Source of the DNA: Curtobacterium sp. MR_MD2014
Lineage (GTDB): Bacteria; Actinomycetota; Actinomycetes; Actinomycetales; Microbacteriaceae
Reading direction: 5' to 3'
Assembly: GCF_000772085.1 (NCBI RefSeq)
Contig: NZ_CP009755.1
Location: 2,108,001-2,172,000 of the forward strand
DNA: 64,000 nt
The notes beneath the pieces are model-generated. The model had not been told where the DNA came from and did no database searches. It saw only the letters and a list, made by a program, of their open reading frames with translations. This document shows positions 10,351 to 19,367 of this stretch, one piece after another. The position numbers and the translations under genes are program-made. Position 1 is the first letter of the stretch; each line of letters opens with the position of its first letter.

Positions 10351-10554
10351 TCAGACGTCGGCGACCTTGCGGCCCTTGTACTCCATGTACAGGGCGGTGC
10401 CGGCCGAGTCCTCGACGACCTTCGCGCGGTGCGGGAGGCTGTAGGTGACCTTGCCGTTCTCGATCGTCTTCACGAGCTGGACCGGCGCGGCCTTCCACTG
10501 CGAACGACGGGCGTGCGTGTTGGCACGGGACTGCTTGCGCTTGGGAACGGCCAT
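10351..10554 (-). CDS. rpmF: 50S ribosomal protein L32
   Basis: This 67-residue basic protein starts [20 protein letters not shown], the typical L32 N-terminus. It is the Cys-free form: the four zinc-binding cysteines of many L32 proteins are absent, so a second zinc-type paralog might exist elsewhere. AGAGAACC lies just upstream of the ATG as a plausible ribosome binding site. It sits directly after the DUF177 gene, the near-universal DUF177-rpmF pairing. Confidence 0.96.
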   Translation of the reverse strand: MAVPKRKQSRANTHARRSQWKAAPVQLVKTIENGKVTYSLPHRAKVVEDSAGTALYMEYKGRKVADV

Positions 10555-10597
10555 GGTGGTTCTCTTTCGGTTGGTCGGTGGTCAGGGTCGAGGTGCG

Positions 10598-11200
10598 TCA
10601 GGCCGTGCGGCCGTCGCCCTCGGGGCTCTGGGTGGGGGTGCTGTCGTCGGCATCGGTGCTGTCGGCGTCGGTGCTGTCCGCGTCGGCGCCCCGGAAGCCG
10701 CTCAGCGCGGCCCAACGCGGGTCGACGACCTCGCGCGGGGTGACCTCGCCGAGGTCGGCCAGCCGCTCACCCGTGACGGGGTCGAGGCCGGGGCAGTCCG
10801 GCCGGCAGACCGGCTGGAACGGCAGCGCCAGCACTACCGCATCTCGAACGACCGGTTCACAATCCACGTGGTCATCGTGAACGAAGAAGTCGAAATCCTC
10901 CGAGACATCGTACGCGAACAGCTCGGCGAAGTCGACTTCGACCGGTTCGCTGATGTCGATGAGGCAGCGCGAGCACTCCCCCGTGGCCTCGGCCGAGGCG
11001 TGTCCGGAGACCAGGACACCCTCGTGCAGGCCCTCGAGCTTCACGTCGAGCTGCAGCGTGGCGCCCTCGCGCACGGCGATGACGCCGGCACCCATCGCGT
11101 CCGGCACCTCGACGTCGAGCGAGTGCTCGCGCATCTCGCCCGGCCGGTGCGCGAGGTCGCGCACGCGCAGGGCGAAGGGGCTGTTCACGGGGGAAGACAC
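10598..11200 (-). CDS. DUF177 (YceD-like) protein
   Basis: This 200-residue member of the DUF177/YceD family is linked in bacteria and plastids to accumulation of 23S rRNA and large-subunit assembly. The family signatures are CSRCLIDISEPVEVDFAELF (about 95-115) and the C-terminal CRPDCPGLDPVTGE. After these comes a low-complexity acidic tail made of repeated Asp-Ala-Asp-Ser-Thr units, probably disordered. The start is a GTG at 11200; a second GTG four codons later (11185) is an alternative. Its position before rpmF matches the widely conserved pair. The biochemical role is not settled for this family. Confidence 0.9.
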   Translation of the reverse strand: MSSPVNSPFALRVRDLAHRPGEMREHSLDVEVPDAMGAGVIAVREGATLQLDVKLEGLHEGVLVSGHASAEATGECSRCLIDISEPVEVDFAELFAYDVSEDFDFFVHDDHVDCEPVVRDAVVLALPFQPVCRPDCPGLDPVTGERLADLGEVTPREVVDPRWAALSGFRGADADSTDADSTDADDSTPTQSPEGDGRTA

Positions 11201-11258
11201 GATCGACGAGTCTACCGCGATCTCCTGCGGACGTCGAGGACGCCCGGGACGCGGCGTG

Positions 11259-11753
11259 TCAGCGCCCGAGGTGCTCGGCCAGCGCGTCCGCGACGACGAC
11301 GGGCACGTAGGGCGTCACGTCGCCCCCGAGCGTCGCGACCTGGCGGATGAGGGAGCTCGACACGTGCGCCCGCGACGCCTCGGGCAGCAGGAAGACCGTC
11401 TCGACGTCGGCCAGGTGCCGGTTCATGATGGCCATCGGTGTCTCGTACGCGACGTCCTCGCCCGAGCGCACACCCTTCACGAGCACACCCGCACCCACCT
11501 GTCGGCAGTAGTCGACCAGCAGGCCGGAGGTCCACTCCCCGACCCGGACGCTGTCCGGTGCCCCGGTCTCGACGAGGGACTGCTCGATCAACCGCACCCG
11601 GTCGGCGGCGGCGAACATCGCGGGCTGCTTGTCCGGGTTGTGCACGACGAGCACGTGCACCTCGTCGAACAGCCGCGCGGCACGCCCGATGACGTCGAGG
11701 TGCCCGAGGGTCACTGGGTCGAAGGAGCCGGGGACGACGGCGATCTGGGCCAT
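11259..11753 (-). CDS. coaD: Phosphopantetheine adenylyltransferase
   Basis: CoaD catalyses the fourth step of coenzyme A synthesis: 4'-phosphopantetheine plus ATP gives dephospho-CoA. The 164-residue length is standard. The nucleotidyltransferase motif is [14 protein letters not shown] (9-22, T/HxGH), and the second ATP-binding motif of this family is present as VSSSLIRQ (131-138). The ATG at 11753 gives [13 protein letters not shown], the canonical start. It sits 26 bases after the recG stop on the same strand; recG-coaD-DUF177-rpmF-rnc-mutM-smc is the usual actinobacterial order. Confidence 0.97.
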   Translation of the reverse strand: MAQIAVVPGSFDPVTLGHLDVIGRAARLFDEVHVLVVHNPDKQPAMFAAADRVRLIEQSLVETGAPDSVRVGEWTSGLLVDYCRQVGAGVLVKGVRSGEDVAYETPMAIMNRHLADVETVFLLPEASRAHVSSSLIRQVATLGGDVTPYVPVVVADALAEHLGR

Positions 11754-11779
11754 GTCCGTCACGCTACCGGCCGACGGCG

Positions 11780-14011
11780 TCAGTTCTTCCCGAGGAACGC
11801 GGCGTCGGACTCGTCGAGCCGCCGTGCCAGGGCTTCGCGCAGGGCGGGGTGCTCCCGCAGCTCGGGGTCGGGCTCGAGCACGCGTTCGGCCTCGCCGCGT
11901 GCGTCGACGATGAGGTCGGCGTGCTCGACGACGCGGAGCAGGTTCAGCGACGACCGGCCGCCGGACTGCCGCTCGCCGAGCACGTCGCCCTCGCGCCGGA
12001 GCTCCAGGTCGACGCGGGCGAGCTCGAAGCCGTCGTCGGACGCCGCCACCGCGTCGACGCGCTCGCGTGCGGTCGTCTCGGCCTCGGCGGTCGTCACGAG
12101 CAGGCACACCCCGGCGTACTGCCCACGACCGATGCGACCGCGCAGCTGGTGGAGCTGGGAGACCCCGAAGCGGTCGGCGTCGAGCACCGCCATCATCGAC
12201 GCGTTCGGCACGTCCACGCCGACCTCGATCACGGTCGTCGCGACGAGCACGTCGACGTCGCCGGCCGCGAAGGACGTCATGACGCGGTCCTTCTCGTCCG
12301 CGGTCATCCGCCCGTGCAGGACCTCGATCCGTCGGTCCTGCAGGACCGGCATGGCCCGCATCCGCTCGGCCGTCGCGAGCACCGTCGCCGGTGCGTGCTT
12401 CGGCGCGTCGTCCTCGGCGGGCTCGGGGCCGCCGTCGTCCTCGGCGTGGGCGTCGTCGATCGCCGGGCAGACCACGAAGGCCTGCCGCCCGTCGGCGAGC
12501 TCCTCGGCCATCCGGGTCCAGATGCGCCCCTCCCACCCGGGGTGCTCGGCCAGCCCGACGGCGAAGGTCTCGACCCCGGCACGGCCAGACGGCAGCCCGG
12601 TGATGGTGGACACGTCGAGGTCGCCGAACACCGTCATCGCGACGGTGCGCGGGATCGGCGTCGCGGTGAGGACGAGCACGTGGGGTGGGGTCGCGCCCTT
12701 CGTCCGCAGCGCCTCGCGCTGCTCGACGCCGAACCGGTGCTGCTCGTCGACCACGACCAGACCGAGCTCCGCGAAGTCGACCCGGTCGCCCAGCAGCGCG
12801 TGCGTGCCGACGACGAGCCGTGAGCTGCCGGATGCCGCCGCGAGCAGTGCCCGGCGCCGTTCGTCGGTCGACTGCGAGCCCGTCAGGATGACCGGCCGGA
12901 GCTCGGCCGCCAGGTCGGGGCCGAGGAACTTGACGATCGACCGGAGGTGCTGCGCCGCGAGCACCTCGGTCGGGGCGATGAGGGCCGACTGCCCACCGGA
13001 CTCGGCGACCGTCAGCATCGCCCGGATCGCGACCAGGGTCTTGCCGGAGCCCACCTCGCCCTGCACCAGCCGGTGCATCGGCCAGTCCCCCGCCAGGTCG
13101 TGCGCGATCTCGGCCCCCACCGCCTGCTGGTCGTCGGTCAGGGTGAACGGCAGCGAGGCGTCGAAACGCTCGAGGGTCCCGCCGGGCGCCGCCCGACGCG
13201 GGGTGGCAGCGGTCGCCCGGGCAGCGATGCGCCGCTGCACGAGGGCGGTCTGCAGCACGAATGCCTCGCGGTAGCGCAGCGCGTCCTGCGCGCGCTTGAA
13301 GTCGGCGACCTTCTCCGGACGGTGCAGGAGCTCCAGTGCTCGGCGGAACGGCACCAGGCCGAGTCGCGTTCGCGCGGGTGCCGGGATCGGGTCGGGCACG
13401 TCGGGCAGGGTGTCGAGGACGACGGCGATCGCCTTCGCGATCTGCCACGAGGTCAGCGACGCCGTCGCCGGGTAGATCGGGATGGGCTGCCGTGACCAGC
13501 GGATCGCCTCTTCGTCCTCGGGGTCCGCCGTCGCGCGGGGGTCGTCGCGGTCGAACAGCTCGTAGTCCGGGTGGGCGAGCTGCCGCGCACCCCGGTAGTC
13601 GCCGACCTTGCCGGCGAAGATCCCACGGGCACCGGGCACGAGGTCCTTCGTGCGCCACCCCTGGTTGAAGAAGGTGAGCGTGAGCAGGCCCTTGCCGTCA
13701 CCGATCTTCGCTTCGAGGATCGAGCCGCGTCGAGCGCGCATGGTCCGTTCGCGCACGTCGATGACCTCGGCCACGATCGTGACCGACTCGCCGATCGCGA
13801 GCGAGTCGAGCGCGGTCAGGGCGCCGCGCTCCGCGTACCGCCGGGGTGCGTGCTCGAGGAACTCACCGACGGTGCGGTACCCGAAGGCCTTCTCGATCGC
13901 CTTCGCCGTCCGTCCGCCGAGGACCCCGCCCAGCCGGGCGTCGAGGGGCGCGGGGCCGAGGTCGGGCCGCACCGGCGGCGCCTCGGTGTCGGGGGTGTCG
14001 GAGGTGACCAC
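11780..14011 (-). CDS. recG: ATP-dependent DNA helicase RecG
   Basis: RecG remodels stalled replication forks and branch-migrates Holliday junctions. The 743-residue protein has an N-terminal wedge/OB domain and then superfamily 2 helicase motifs: [17 protein letters not shown] (motif I), [13 protein letters not shown] (DEQH box), TATPIPRT (motif III) and [12 protein letters not shown] (motif VI). An acidic insertion ([17 protein letters not shown]) sits between the helicase lobes. The GTG at 14011 is chosen because a -10-like TACCGT lies just 6 bases upstream, suggesting a leaderless message. The gene is divergent from rsmD. Confidence 0.96.
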   Translation of the reverse strand: MVTSDTPDTEAPPVRPDLGPAPLDARLGGVLGGRTAKAIEKAFGYRTVGEFLEHAPRRYAERGALTALDSLAIGESVTIVAEVIDVRERTMRARRGSILEAKIGDGKGLLTLTFFNQGWRTKDLVPGARGIFAGKVGDYRGARQLAHPDYELFDRDDPRATADPEDEEAIRWSRQPIPIYPATASLTSWQIAKAIAVVLDTLPDVPDPIPAPARTRLGLVPFRRALELLHRPEKVADFKRAQDALRYREAFVLQTALVQRRIAARATAATPRRAAPGGTLERFDASLPFTLTDDQQAVGAEIAHDLAGDWPMHRLVQGEVGSGKTLVAIRAMLTVAESGGQSALIAPTEVLAAQHLRSIVKFLGPDLAAELRPVILTGSQSTDERRRALLAAASGSSRLVVGTHALLGDRVDFAELGLVVVDEQHRFGVEQREALRTKGATPPHVLVLTATPIPRTVAMTVFGDLDVSTITGLPSGRAGVETFAVGLAEHPGWEGRIWTRMAEELADGRQAFVVCPAIDDAHAEDDGGPEPAEDDAPKHAPATVLATAERMRAMPVLQDRRIEVLHGRMTADEKDRVMTSFAAGDVDVLVATTVIEVGVDVPNASMMAVLDADRFGVSQLHQLRGRIGRGQYAGVCLLVTTAEAETTARERVDAVAASDDGFELARVDLELRREGDVLGERQSGGRSSLNLLRVVEHADLIVDARGEAERVLEPDPELREHPALREALARRLDESDAAFLGKN

Positions 14012-14017
14012 GCGACC

Positions 14018-14089
14018 ACGGTACCGGGCCGGTCCGACGCACCGCGCGCCTCCCGTCCGGCCTGTGGAAGCCGTGCACGCCGCTACGGT
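14018..14089. promoter_or_regulatory. Divergent leaderless promoters of recG and rsmD, with a half palindrome
   Basis: On the minus strand TACCGT (14018-14023) ends 6 bases before the recG GTG. On the plus strand TACGGT (14084-14089) ends 6 bases before the rsmD ATG. Both fit a TANNNT -10 box placed so that transcription starts at or next to the start codon. Between them, 14041-14059 reads ACCGCGCGCCTCCCGTCCG, one arm of the dispersed palindrome without its partner. Confidence 0.6.
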
Positions 14090-14095
14090 GGCTGC

Positions 14096-14656
14096 ATGAC
14101 CCGCATCATCGCCGGCGCCGCCGGTTCCACGACGCTCCGGGTGCCGAAGTCCGGCACCCGGCCGACGAGCGACCGCGTGCGCGAGGCCCTGTTCTCGTCG
14201 CTCGGCGCGCGCGGGCTCGTGGAGGGCACCTCGGTCGCGGACCTCTACGCGGGGACGGGCGCCCTGGGGCTCGAGGCGGCGTCCCGCGGGGCGGCGGAGG
14301 TCGTGCTCGTCGACCGCGCGTCCGCTGCCGCGCAGGCGTGCCGGGCGAACGCGAAGGCCGTGCAGCAGCGGGTGCCGGGGGTGCGGATCGACGTGCAGCC
14401 GCAGCCGGCGCTCGGCTACCTGCGGAGCACGGTGCGGACCTTCGACCTCGTCTTCGTCGACCCGCCGTACGAGGTCGCCGAGCAGGAGATCGCGGACGTG
14501 CTCGAAGCACTCGTGCCGCGCCTGACGGCGGGCGCGGTGGTCGTCGTCGAGCGGAGCAAGCGGTCGCCGGAGCCGACGTGGCCGGCCGGGTTGGAGCCCT
14601 TCAGCAAGCGCAGCTACGGCGAGACCGTGGCGTGGGAGGCCGTCACCCCGGCCTGA
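14096..14656 (+). CDS. rsmD: 16S rRNA (guanine(966)-N2)-methyltransferase RsmD
   Basis: RsmD methylates N2 of G966 in 16S rRNA using S-adenosylmethionine. The 186-residue protein has MTRIIAGAAGSTTLRVP at the N-terminus, the SAM-binding motif DLYAGTGALGLEAASRG and the catalytic motif DPPYEV. The ATG at 14096 has no Shine-Dalgarno but a -10-like box 6 bases upstream. In actinobacteria rsmD commonly neighbours recG and coaD, as here. Confidence 0.95.
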   Translation: MTRIIAGAAGSTTLRVPKSGTRPTSDRVREALFSSLGARGLVEGTSVADLYAGTGALGLEAASRGAAEVVLVDRASAAAQACRANAKAVQQRVPGVRIDVQPQPALGYLRSTVRTFDLVFVDPPYEVAEQEIADVLEALVPRLTAGAVVVVERSKRSPEPTWPAGLEPFSKRSYGETVAWEAVTPA

Positions 14657-14721
14657 CGCGGGGCGTGCGGACGCGGGCGGTCGGACGCGGGCGGCCGGGA
14701 GGCCCGGCGCGGCTCCGACGG

Positions 14722-15723
14722 TCAGCCCGCGGCGCCGTCCCAGTCGGCGTACGGGTCCCACCCGGTCGTCGGGACCGGCTCGCCTCCGCGCACCAGGTCC
14801 GCGCCGCCGCGGGCGACGACCGCGCCGATGCGCCGGAAGCCGCCCGGCAGCGCCACGCCGGGCGGGAAGGTGGCGAGCAGGCCGTGGTCCTCGCCGCCGT
14901 GCAGTGCGAGGTCGTCGGCGCCCGCGACACCGTCGGCATCGAGGTCGAGCGTCACCCGGCTGGCCCGGGCGAGCCGCCCGGCGTCGATCGCCAGCCCGTC
15001 GGACAGGTCGAGCATCGCGGTCGCCCCGGCCGTGGCCGCGAGCGGACCGTCGGCGATCGGCGGGACCGGGCGTCGCTGCCGGTCCACGTCGGGGTCGGTG
15101 TCCGCGCCGCTCGCGACGGTCGCCGACCGCGAGGGCTCTCCGTGCGCGTCGACGCCGTCGCGGAACAGCCGCGCGAGGCCACGAGCGGCGCGGCCGAGCT
15201 CCCCCGAGACCGCGAGGACGTCGCCGGGACGTGCACTCGAGCGGAGCACCGGCGCTCGCCCACCGAGGTCGCCGAACGCCGTCACCGAGACCGTGAACAC
15301 GGCCGAGGTGGACAGGTCCCCGCCGACCACGCCGCAGCCCGGGGAGAGCGCGTCCACGGCAGCCCGCACCCCGTCCGCGAAGGACTCGAGCACCGCGACG
15401 GGAGTCTCCTGCGGCGCGGCCAGGGCGATCACGAGTCCGCTCGGCGTCGCGCCCATCGCTGCGACGTCGGACAGGTTCGTCGCTGCCGCCTTCCACCCGA
15501 CGTCCGCCGGCGACGACCACGCCCACCGGAAGTCGGGCCCGTGCACCATCATGTCCGTCGTGACGACGAACCGGCCGTCCGGGGCCGCGACGACGGCGCA
15601 GTCGTCACCGGGACCGACGTCCGGTGCACCCGCCGGCAGTCGACGGACGATCCGGTCCAGCACGGCGAGCTCCCCCAGCTGTCCCACCGTCGGTCCGGTC
15701 CAGGCGTCGTCCATCTCGTCCAC
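14722..15723 (-). CDS. thiL: Thiamine-monophosphate kinase
   Basis: ThiL phosphorylates thiamine monophosphate to thiamine pyrophosphate, the last step of cofactor synthesis. The fold is the PurM/AIR-synthetase type: GPGDDCAVV near the N-terminus binds Mg-ATP, VTTDMMVHGPDFRW and GWKAAATNLSDVAAMGA follow, and LDLSDGLAID lies in the C-terminal half. At 333 residues it is near normal length. A poorly conserved Asp/Arg-rich loop (about 195-220) is inserted before the SDGL motif. The GTG at 15723 is preferred because TACCGT ends 7 bases upstream; the ATG at 15714 is also possible. The gene is convergent with rsmD and divergent from the DUF3515 gene. Confidence 0.93.
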   Translation of the reverse strand: MDEMDDAWTGPTVGQLGELAVLDRIVRRLPAGAPDVGPGDDCAVVAAPDGRFVVTTDMMVHGPDFRWAWSSPADVGWKAAATNLSDVAAMGATPSGLVIALAAPQETPVAVLESFADGVRAAVDALSPGCGVVGGDLSTSAVFTVSVTAFGDLGGRAPVLRSSARPGDVLAVSGELGRAARGLARLFRDGVDAHGEPSRSATVASGADTDPDVDRQRRPVPPIADGPLAATAGATAMLDLSDGLAIDAGRLARASRVTLDLDADGVAGADDLALHGGEDHGLLATFPPGVALPGGFRRIGAVVARGGADLVRGGEPVPTTGWDPYADWDGAAG

Positions 15724-15730
15724 GTCCGCA

Positions 15731-15740
15731 ACGGTAGCCT
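15731..15740. promoter_or_regulatory. Overlapping divergent -10 boxes of thiL and the DUF3515 gene
   Basis: The 10 bases ACGGTAGCCT hold a -10-like TAGCCT on the plus strand (8 bases before the ATG at 15749) and TACCGT on the minus strand (7 bases before the GTG at 15723). The two boxes overlap by two bases, so RNA polymerase probably cannot open both promoters at once. Confidence 0.5.
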
Positions 15741-15748
15741 GGACGTCG

Positions 15749-16234
15749 ATGGACACCGTGCGCCGACCCTTCCGCTGGACCGCGATCGCGGGTGTCGCCG
15801 TGGCACTCGCCGCCGGGCTGACCGGGTGCACGAACGCCGTGTCGATGGCACCCGCTCCGTCCGCCGACACCGCCGCGTGCGCAGCCGTGCAGGTCCGCCT
15901 CCCCACGACCGTCGGGAACGACCTGCCGTTGCGGAACACGAACGCGCAGTCGACGGCCGCGTGGGGCGACCCGGCCGCAGCGCTCTACCACTGCGGCGTC
16001 GCGGTGCCGACGGTGTCCGACCTGCCGTGCTTCAGCAAGGGCGGGGTCGACTGGATCCGCGACGACCGCGGGGCGCAGGTCGTCTACACGACCTTCGGCC
16101 GGTCCCCGGCGGTGCAGGTCGTCATCGACTCGACGAAGACCACCGACCAGGTCGTGCAGGACCTGTCCGACGTCGTGTCGACGCTGCCGGAGGACGGGCA
16201 CCGCTGCCTCGACCCCGCGGACGTCCAGGGCTGA
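15749..16234 (+). CDS. DUF3515 family lipoprotein
   Basis: This 161-residue secreted protein has an N-terminal signal: MDTVRRPFRW, a hydrophobic segment and the lipobox LTGC, so it should be lipid-anchored after cleavage before Cys. The mature part (CAAVQVRLP...WGDPAAALYHCGV...) matches the actinobacterial DUF3515 family, which habitually neighbours ddl and thiL. Four Cys remain in the mature domain and may form disulfides. The function is unknown; proximity to the D-Ala-D-Ala ligase is suggestive only. It appears to have a leaderless start. Confidence 0.85.
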   Translation: MDTVRRPFRWTAIAGVAVALAAGLTGCTNAVSMAPAPSADTAACAAVQVRLPTTVGNDLPLRNTNAQSTAAWGDPAAALYHCGVAVPTVSDLPCFSKGGVDWIRDDRGAQVVYTTFGRSPAVQVVIDSTKTTDQVVQDLSDVVSTLPEDGHRCLDPADVQG

Positions 16235-16239
16235 CGACC

Positions 16240-16268
16240 GCGTGCGGTGCGCACGGCCAGCCGCACGC
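16240..16268. terminator. Weak hairpin between convergent DUF3515 and ddlA
   Basis: GCGTGCGG (16240-16247) and CCGCACGC (16261-16268) form an 8-base stem around a 13-base loop, in the 45-base gap between the two stop codons. There is no T tract, as is common in high-GC genomes. Confidence 0.4.
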
Positions 16269-16279
16269 GACGCCGGACG

Positions 16280-17377
16280 TCAGCGGACGGCGACCCGTCC
16301 CAGCTCGATGAGCTCGGCGACGAGTTCGCCGTAGGACATCCCGGACGCCGCCCAGCAGCGCGGGTACATCGACAGCGGCGTGAACCCCGGCATGGTGTTG
16401 ACCTCGTTCACGACGAAGCCGTCGTCGGTCAGGAAGCAGTCCACGCGCGCGAGACCCGCACCGCCGATCGCCTCGAACGCCCGTGCACCGATCGACCGGA
16501 TCGCGTCGGTCTCGTCGGCGGTCAGGGGCGCGGGGCAGAGGAGCGCCTCGTCGCCGCCCAGGTACTTCGACGCGAAGTCGTAGAAGCCGTCCTCCGCCAC
16601 GACGATCTCGCCCGGCAGGCTCGTGCGCGGGACACCGTCGCGGCCCTCGAGCACCGCGACCTCGACCTCGCGCCCGACGACGCGCGGTTCGACGATCACC
16701 TTCGCGTCGTGCTCGAACGCCAGGTCCATCGCGGCCGCGAGCTGCGACGGCTCGTCGACCCGGGACACGCCCATGCTCGACCCGGCGCGGGCGGGCTTCA
16801 CGAAGAGCGGCCACCCGTGCACCGCGACGGCCTCGGCGACGCCGTCGGGGTCGGCCGACCACTGCCGGCGGAGCACCGTCGTCCAGGGCGCGACCCGCAG
16901 CCCGGCGTGCTCCAGCACGGCCTTCGCGGTGTGCTTGTCCATCGCCAGGGCGCTCGCGAGGACGCCGTCGCCGACGTACGGCAGCCCGGCGACCTCGAGG
17001 AGCCCCTGGACCGTGCCGTCCTCACCGAACGGACCGTGCAGGATCGGGAACGCCACGTCGACCGCGATCGTCGTGACCGAGCCGTCCGGGTGCGACACGA
17101 CCAGCTCGTTCGTGGCCGGCGACGTGGGGAACGCCACACGGGTGCCGTTGTCCGGCACGACGGGGAGCGCACCGTCCCGGAGCGCCCACTGCGCCGGGTC
17201 GTCGGACTGCAGGGTGAAGGCGCCCTCCTTCGTGATGCCGATCGGCACGACCGCGTAGACCGAGCGATCGACGACGTCCATGATCCCGCCGGCGGTCACG
17301 CAGCTGATCTCGTGCTCGCTGGACCGGCCGCCGAACAGCACGGCGACGGTCGTGGGAGCGGGAGCGATCGTGGGCAT
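16280..17377 (-). CDS. ddlA: D-alanine--D-alanine ligase
   Basis: This ATP-grasp ligase makes the D-Ala-D-Ala dipeptide for peptidoglycan. The 365-residue length is typical of the longer Ddl form. Motifs: VLFGGRSSEHEISC at the N-terminus (substrate Glu), HGPFGEDGTVQG, KPARAGSSMGVSRV (ATP-grasp Lys and Gly-rich loop), and VNEVNTMPGFTPLSMYP with the metal-binding Glu and Asn. The ATG at 17377 is used because AAGGGG lies 7 bases upstream; an ATG 12 codons earlier (17413) runs into gpsA. Downstream of gpsA with a 32-base gap. Confidence 0.96.
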   Translation of the reverse strand: MPTIAPAPTTVAVLFGGRSSEHEISCVTAGGIMDVVDRSVYAVVPIGITKEGAFTLQSDDPAQWALRDGALPVVPDNGTRVAFPTSPATNELVVSHPDGSVTTIAVDVAFPILHGPFGEDGTVQGLLEVAGLPYVGDGVLASALAMDKHTAKAVLEHAGLRVAPWTTVLRRQWSADPDGVAEAVAVHGWPLFVKPARAGSSMGVSRVDEPSQLAAAMDLAFEHDAKVIVEPRVVGREVEVAVLEGRDGVPRTSLPGEIVVAEDGFYDFASKYLGGDEALLCPAPLTADETDAIRSIGARAFEAIGGAGLARVDCFLTDDGFVVNEVNTMPGFTPLSMYPRCWAASGMSYGELVAELIELGRVAVR

Positions 17378-17409
17378 GGCAGTCCCCTTGATGGTCGGGA
17401 CCGGACCGG

Positions 17410-18423
17410 TCACTCGCCCTGCGGCTCGTCGGTCTCGGTGAGGTGCGGCGCGATGTTGCGCGGGTCGAGCCTACCGGCGAGGACCTCGGCCACCTGGCCG
17501 ACGATGGGCATGTCGACGCCGTTCGCCGCCGCCAGTTCGAGGATCGGGGCCACCGATGCCAGGCCCTCCGCGGTCTGGTTCATCTGGCGCACGACCTCGT
17601 CGAAGCGGTACCCCTGACCGAGCAGGCGGCCGGCCGTGTTGTTCCGCGACAGCGGGGACTGGCAGGTCGCGATCAGGTCGCCGAGGCCGGCGAGCCCGGA
17701 CAGGGTCGACGGCTGCGCACCGAGCGACACCGCGAAGTCGGTCATCTCGGCGAGCCCGCGTGTGATGATCGACGCCTTGGTGTTCTCGCCGTAGCCGACG
17801 CCGTCGACGATGCCGATCGCGACCGCGATGAGGTTCTTCAGCACGCCGCCGAACTCCGTGCCGATGACGTCGGTGTTCGTGAACGAGCGGAAGTACGGGT
17901 TCGTGGCGACCGCGGCCACCGCGGTCGCCGTCTCGAGCGACGTCGACGACACGACCGCGGCGGTCGGCTGCCGACGGGCGATCTCGAGCGCCAGGTTCGG
18001 TCCGCTCGCGACCGCGATCCGGTCGCGGTCGATGCCGAGACCCTCGTGCAGGACCTCGCTCATCCGCAGGCCCGTGGCCTTCTCGACGCCCTTCATCAGG
18101 CTCACGACGGGGACGCCCTCGGGCAGCAGCGGCGCGATCGCGGACAGGTTCGACCGGAGCGTCTGCGACGGCACCGACACGTACACCTGCTCGGCGCCGT
18201 CGAGCACCGCGGACAGCGACGTCGACGCGGTCAGCGTGCGCGGCAGGTTGATGCCCGGCAGGTAGTCGGAGTTCCGCTTCGTCTCGGTGATCTCCCGTGC
18301 GACCTCGGGCCGACGTGCCCAGACGACGGTGTCGGCACCGCCCTCGGCCAGCACCTTCGCGAAGGTGGTCCCCCAGCTGCCCGCACCGATGACGGCGACG
18401 CGCGGCTTGTCGGTGGACTGCAT
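17410..18423 (-). CDS. gpsA: Glycerol-3-phosphate dehydrogenase [NAD(P)+]
   Basis: GpsA reduces dihydroxyacetone phosphate to sn-glycerol-3-phosphate for phospholipid synthesis. The 337-residue protein starts with a Rossmann motif GAGSWGTTFAKVLAEGG. SLMKGVEK, ASGPNLALEIA and GGVLKNLIAVAIGIVDG (conserved catalytic Lys) follow. The ATG at 18423 puts the NAD motif at residue 13, as usual. A TTG at 18525, overlapping the plsC stop and preceded by AAGGAG, would add 34 disordered residues and cannot be excluded. Between plsC and ddlA, so the run couples lipid and wall precursor synthesis. Confidence 0.95.
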   Translation of the reverse strand: MQSTDKPRVAVIGAGSWGTTFAKVLAEGGADTVVWARRPEVAREITETKRNSDYLPGINLPRTLTASTSLSAVLDGAEQVYVSVPSQTLRSNLSAIAPLLPEGVPVVSLMKGVEKATGLRMSEVLHEGLGIDRDRIAVASGPNLALEIARRQPTAAVVSSTSLETATAVAAVATNPYFRSFTNTDVIGTEFGGVLKNLIAVAIGIVDGVGYGENTKASIITRGLAEMTDFAVSLGAQPSTLSGLAGLGDLIATCQSPLSRNNTAGRLLGQGYRFDEVVRQMNQTAEGLASVAPILELAAANGVDMPIVGQVAEVLAGRLDPRNIAPHLTETDEPQGE

Positions 18424-18514
18424 GACCACGCGGATGGCTGCGGTGTCGACGGCGCCTGGGGCTGCCACGGCGGGGTCCGGGTGGTCGTCGTGCGGGCGCA
18501 GGCCCGAGCGGTCG

Positions 18515-19363
18515 TCAGTCAAACTTCCCGGTCTCCTTCTGGTCGTTGGCGGCCGGGTCCCACCGGGTCGCCGGTGCCTGCTCGCCACGGAGCTCCTCGA
18601 GCAGCTCGGTGATCCGGCGCATGAGCAGGTCGGTCGCCGCCAGCAGGGTCTTCTGGTCGAGCGGCTTCCCGCGGTACGCCGACAGGTCGACCGGGTCGCC
18701 GACGATCACGTCGACGCGCGACGGCGGGAACAGCCGGAGCTTCTTCGCGTACCGGCCCATGATCCGCTGCGTGCCCCAGTGGGCCATCGGGATGAGCGGG
18801 ACGTCGTTCTCGAGCGCGATCCGCACCGCGCCGGTCTTGCCGCGCATGGGCCACAGGTCGGGGTCACGGGTGAGCGTGCCCTCGGGGTAGACGATGATCG
18901 CTCCACCCTGCTCGATGACGGACCTGCCGCCGCCGAGCGGGTCGTTCAGGCGCGTGCGGCCGGAACGCTCGACCGGGATCTGCCCCATGCCGGCCATGAG
19001 CTTGCCGACGACCGGCACCCGGAAGATCGACGCCTTCGCGAGGAACCGCGGCGCACGGCGGGACAGCCAGACGGCGGTGCCGACCACGAGCGGGTCGATG
19101 TTCGTGAAGTGGTTCGGGGCCAGCACGAAGGCGCCGCCCTCCGGCAGGCGCTTCGGTCCGTGCCAGTGGTAGCGGGCGGTGAACCGGAAGACCGGGATCA
19201 CCACGGACGCCGTGATGCGGAAGGCGGTGTTCAGCTCGCCGCGCCGCCACCGGCGCCCCGGGTTCGGGAGGCCCGTGGTGACGTCGGAGGCGGACGCACG
19301 CCGTGCCTCCAGGCCGTCACCCGCGCCGCTCGCCGTGCCGTCGCCGCCCGTCGTGCCCTCCAC
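18515..19363 (-). CDS. plsC: 1-acyl-sn-glycerol-3-phosphate acyltransferase
   Basis: This enzyme acylates lysophosphatidic acid to phosphatidic acid at the membrane. The acyltransferase motifs are NHFTNID (HX4D catalytic dyad), the hydrophobic stretch with SIFRVPVVGKLM, and YPEGTLTRDPDLW (EGT block). A disordered, Gly/Ala-rich N-terminus of about 40 residues precedes the domain, so the true start could be later than the GTG at 19363. The C-terminal tail is charged. It lies 4 bases after the murA stop and directly upstream of gpsA, whose product supplies its pathway. Confidence 0.92.
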   Translation of the reverse strand: MEGTTGGDGTASGAGDGLEARRASASDVTTGLPNPGRRWRRGELNTAFRITASVVIPVFRFTARYHWHGPKRLPEGGAFVLAPNHFTNIDPLVVGTAVWLSRRAPRFLAKASIFRVPVVGKLMAGMGQIPVERSGRTRLNDPLGGGRSVIEQGGAIIVYPEGTLTRDPDLWPMRGKTGAVRIALENDVPLIPMAHWGTQRIMGRYAKKLRLFPPSRVDVIVGDPVDLSAYRGKPLDQKTLLAATDLLMRRITELLEELRGEQAPATRWDPAANDQKETGKFD

Positions 19364-19367
19364 GCGC

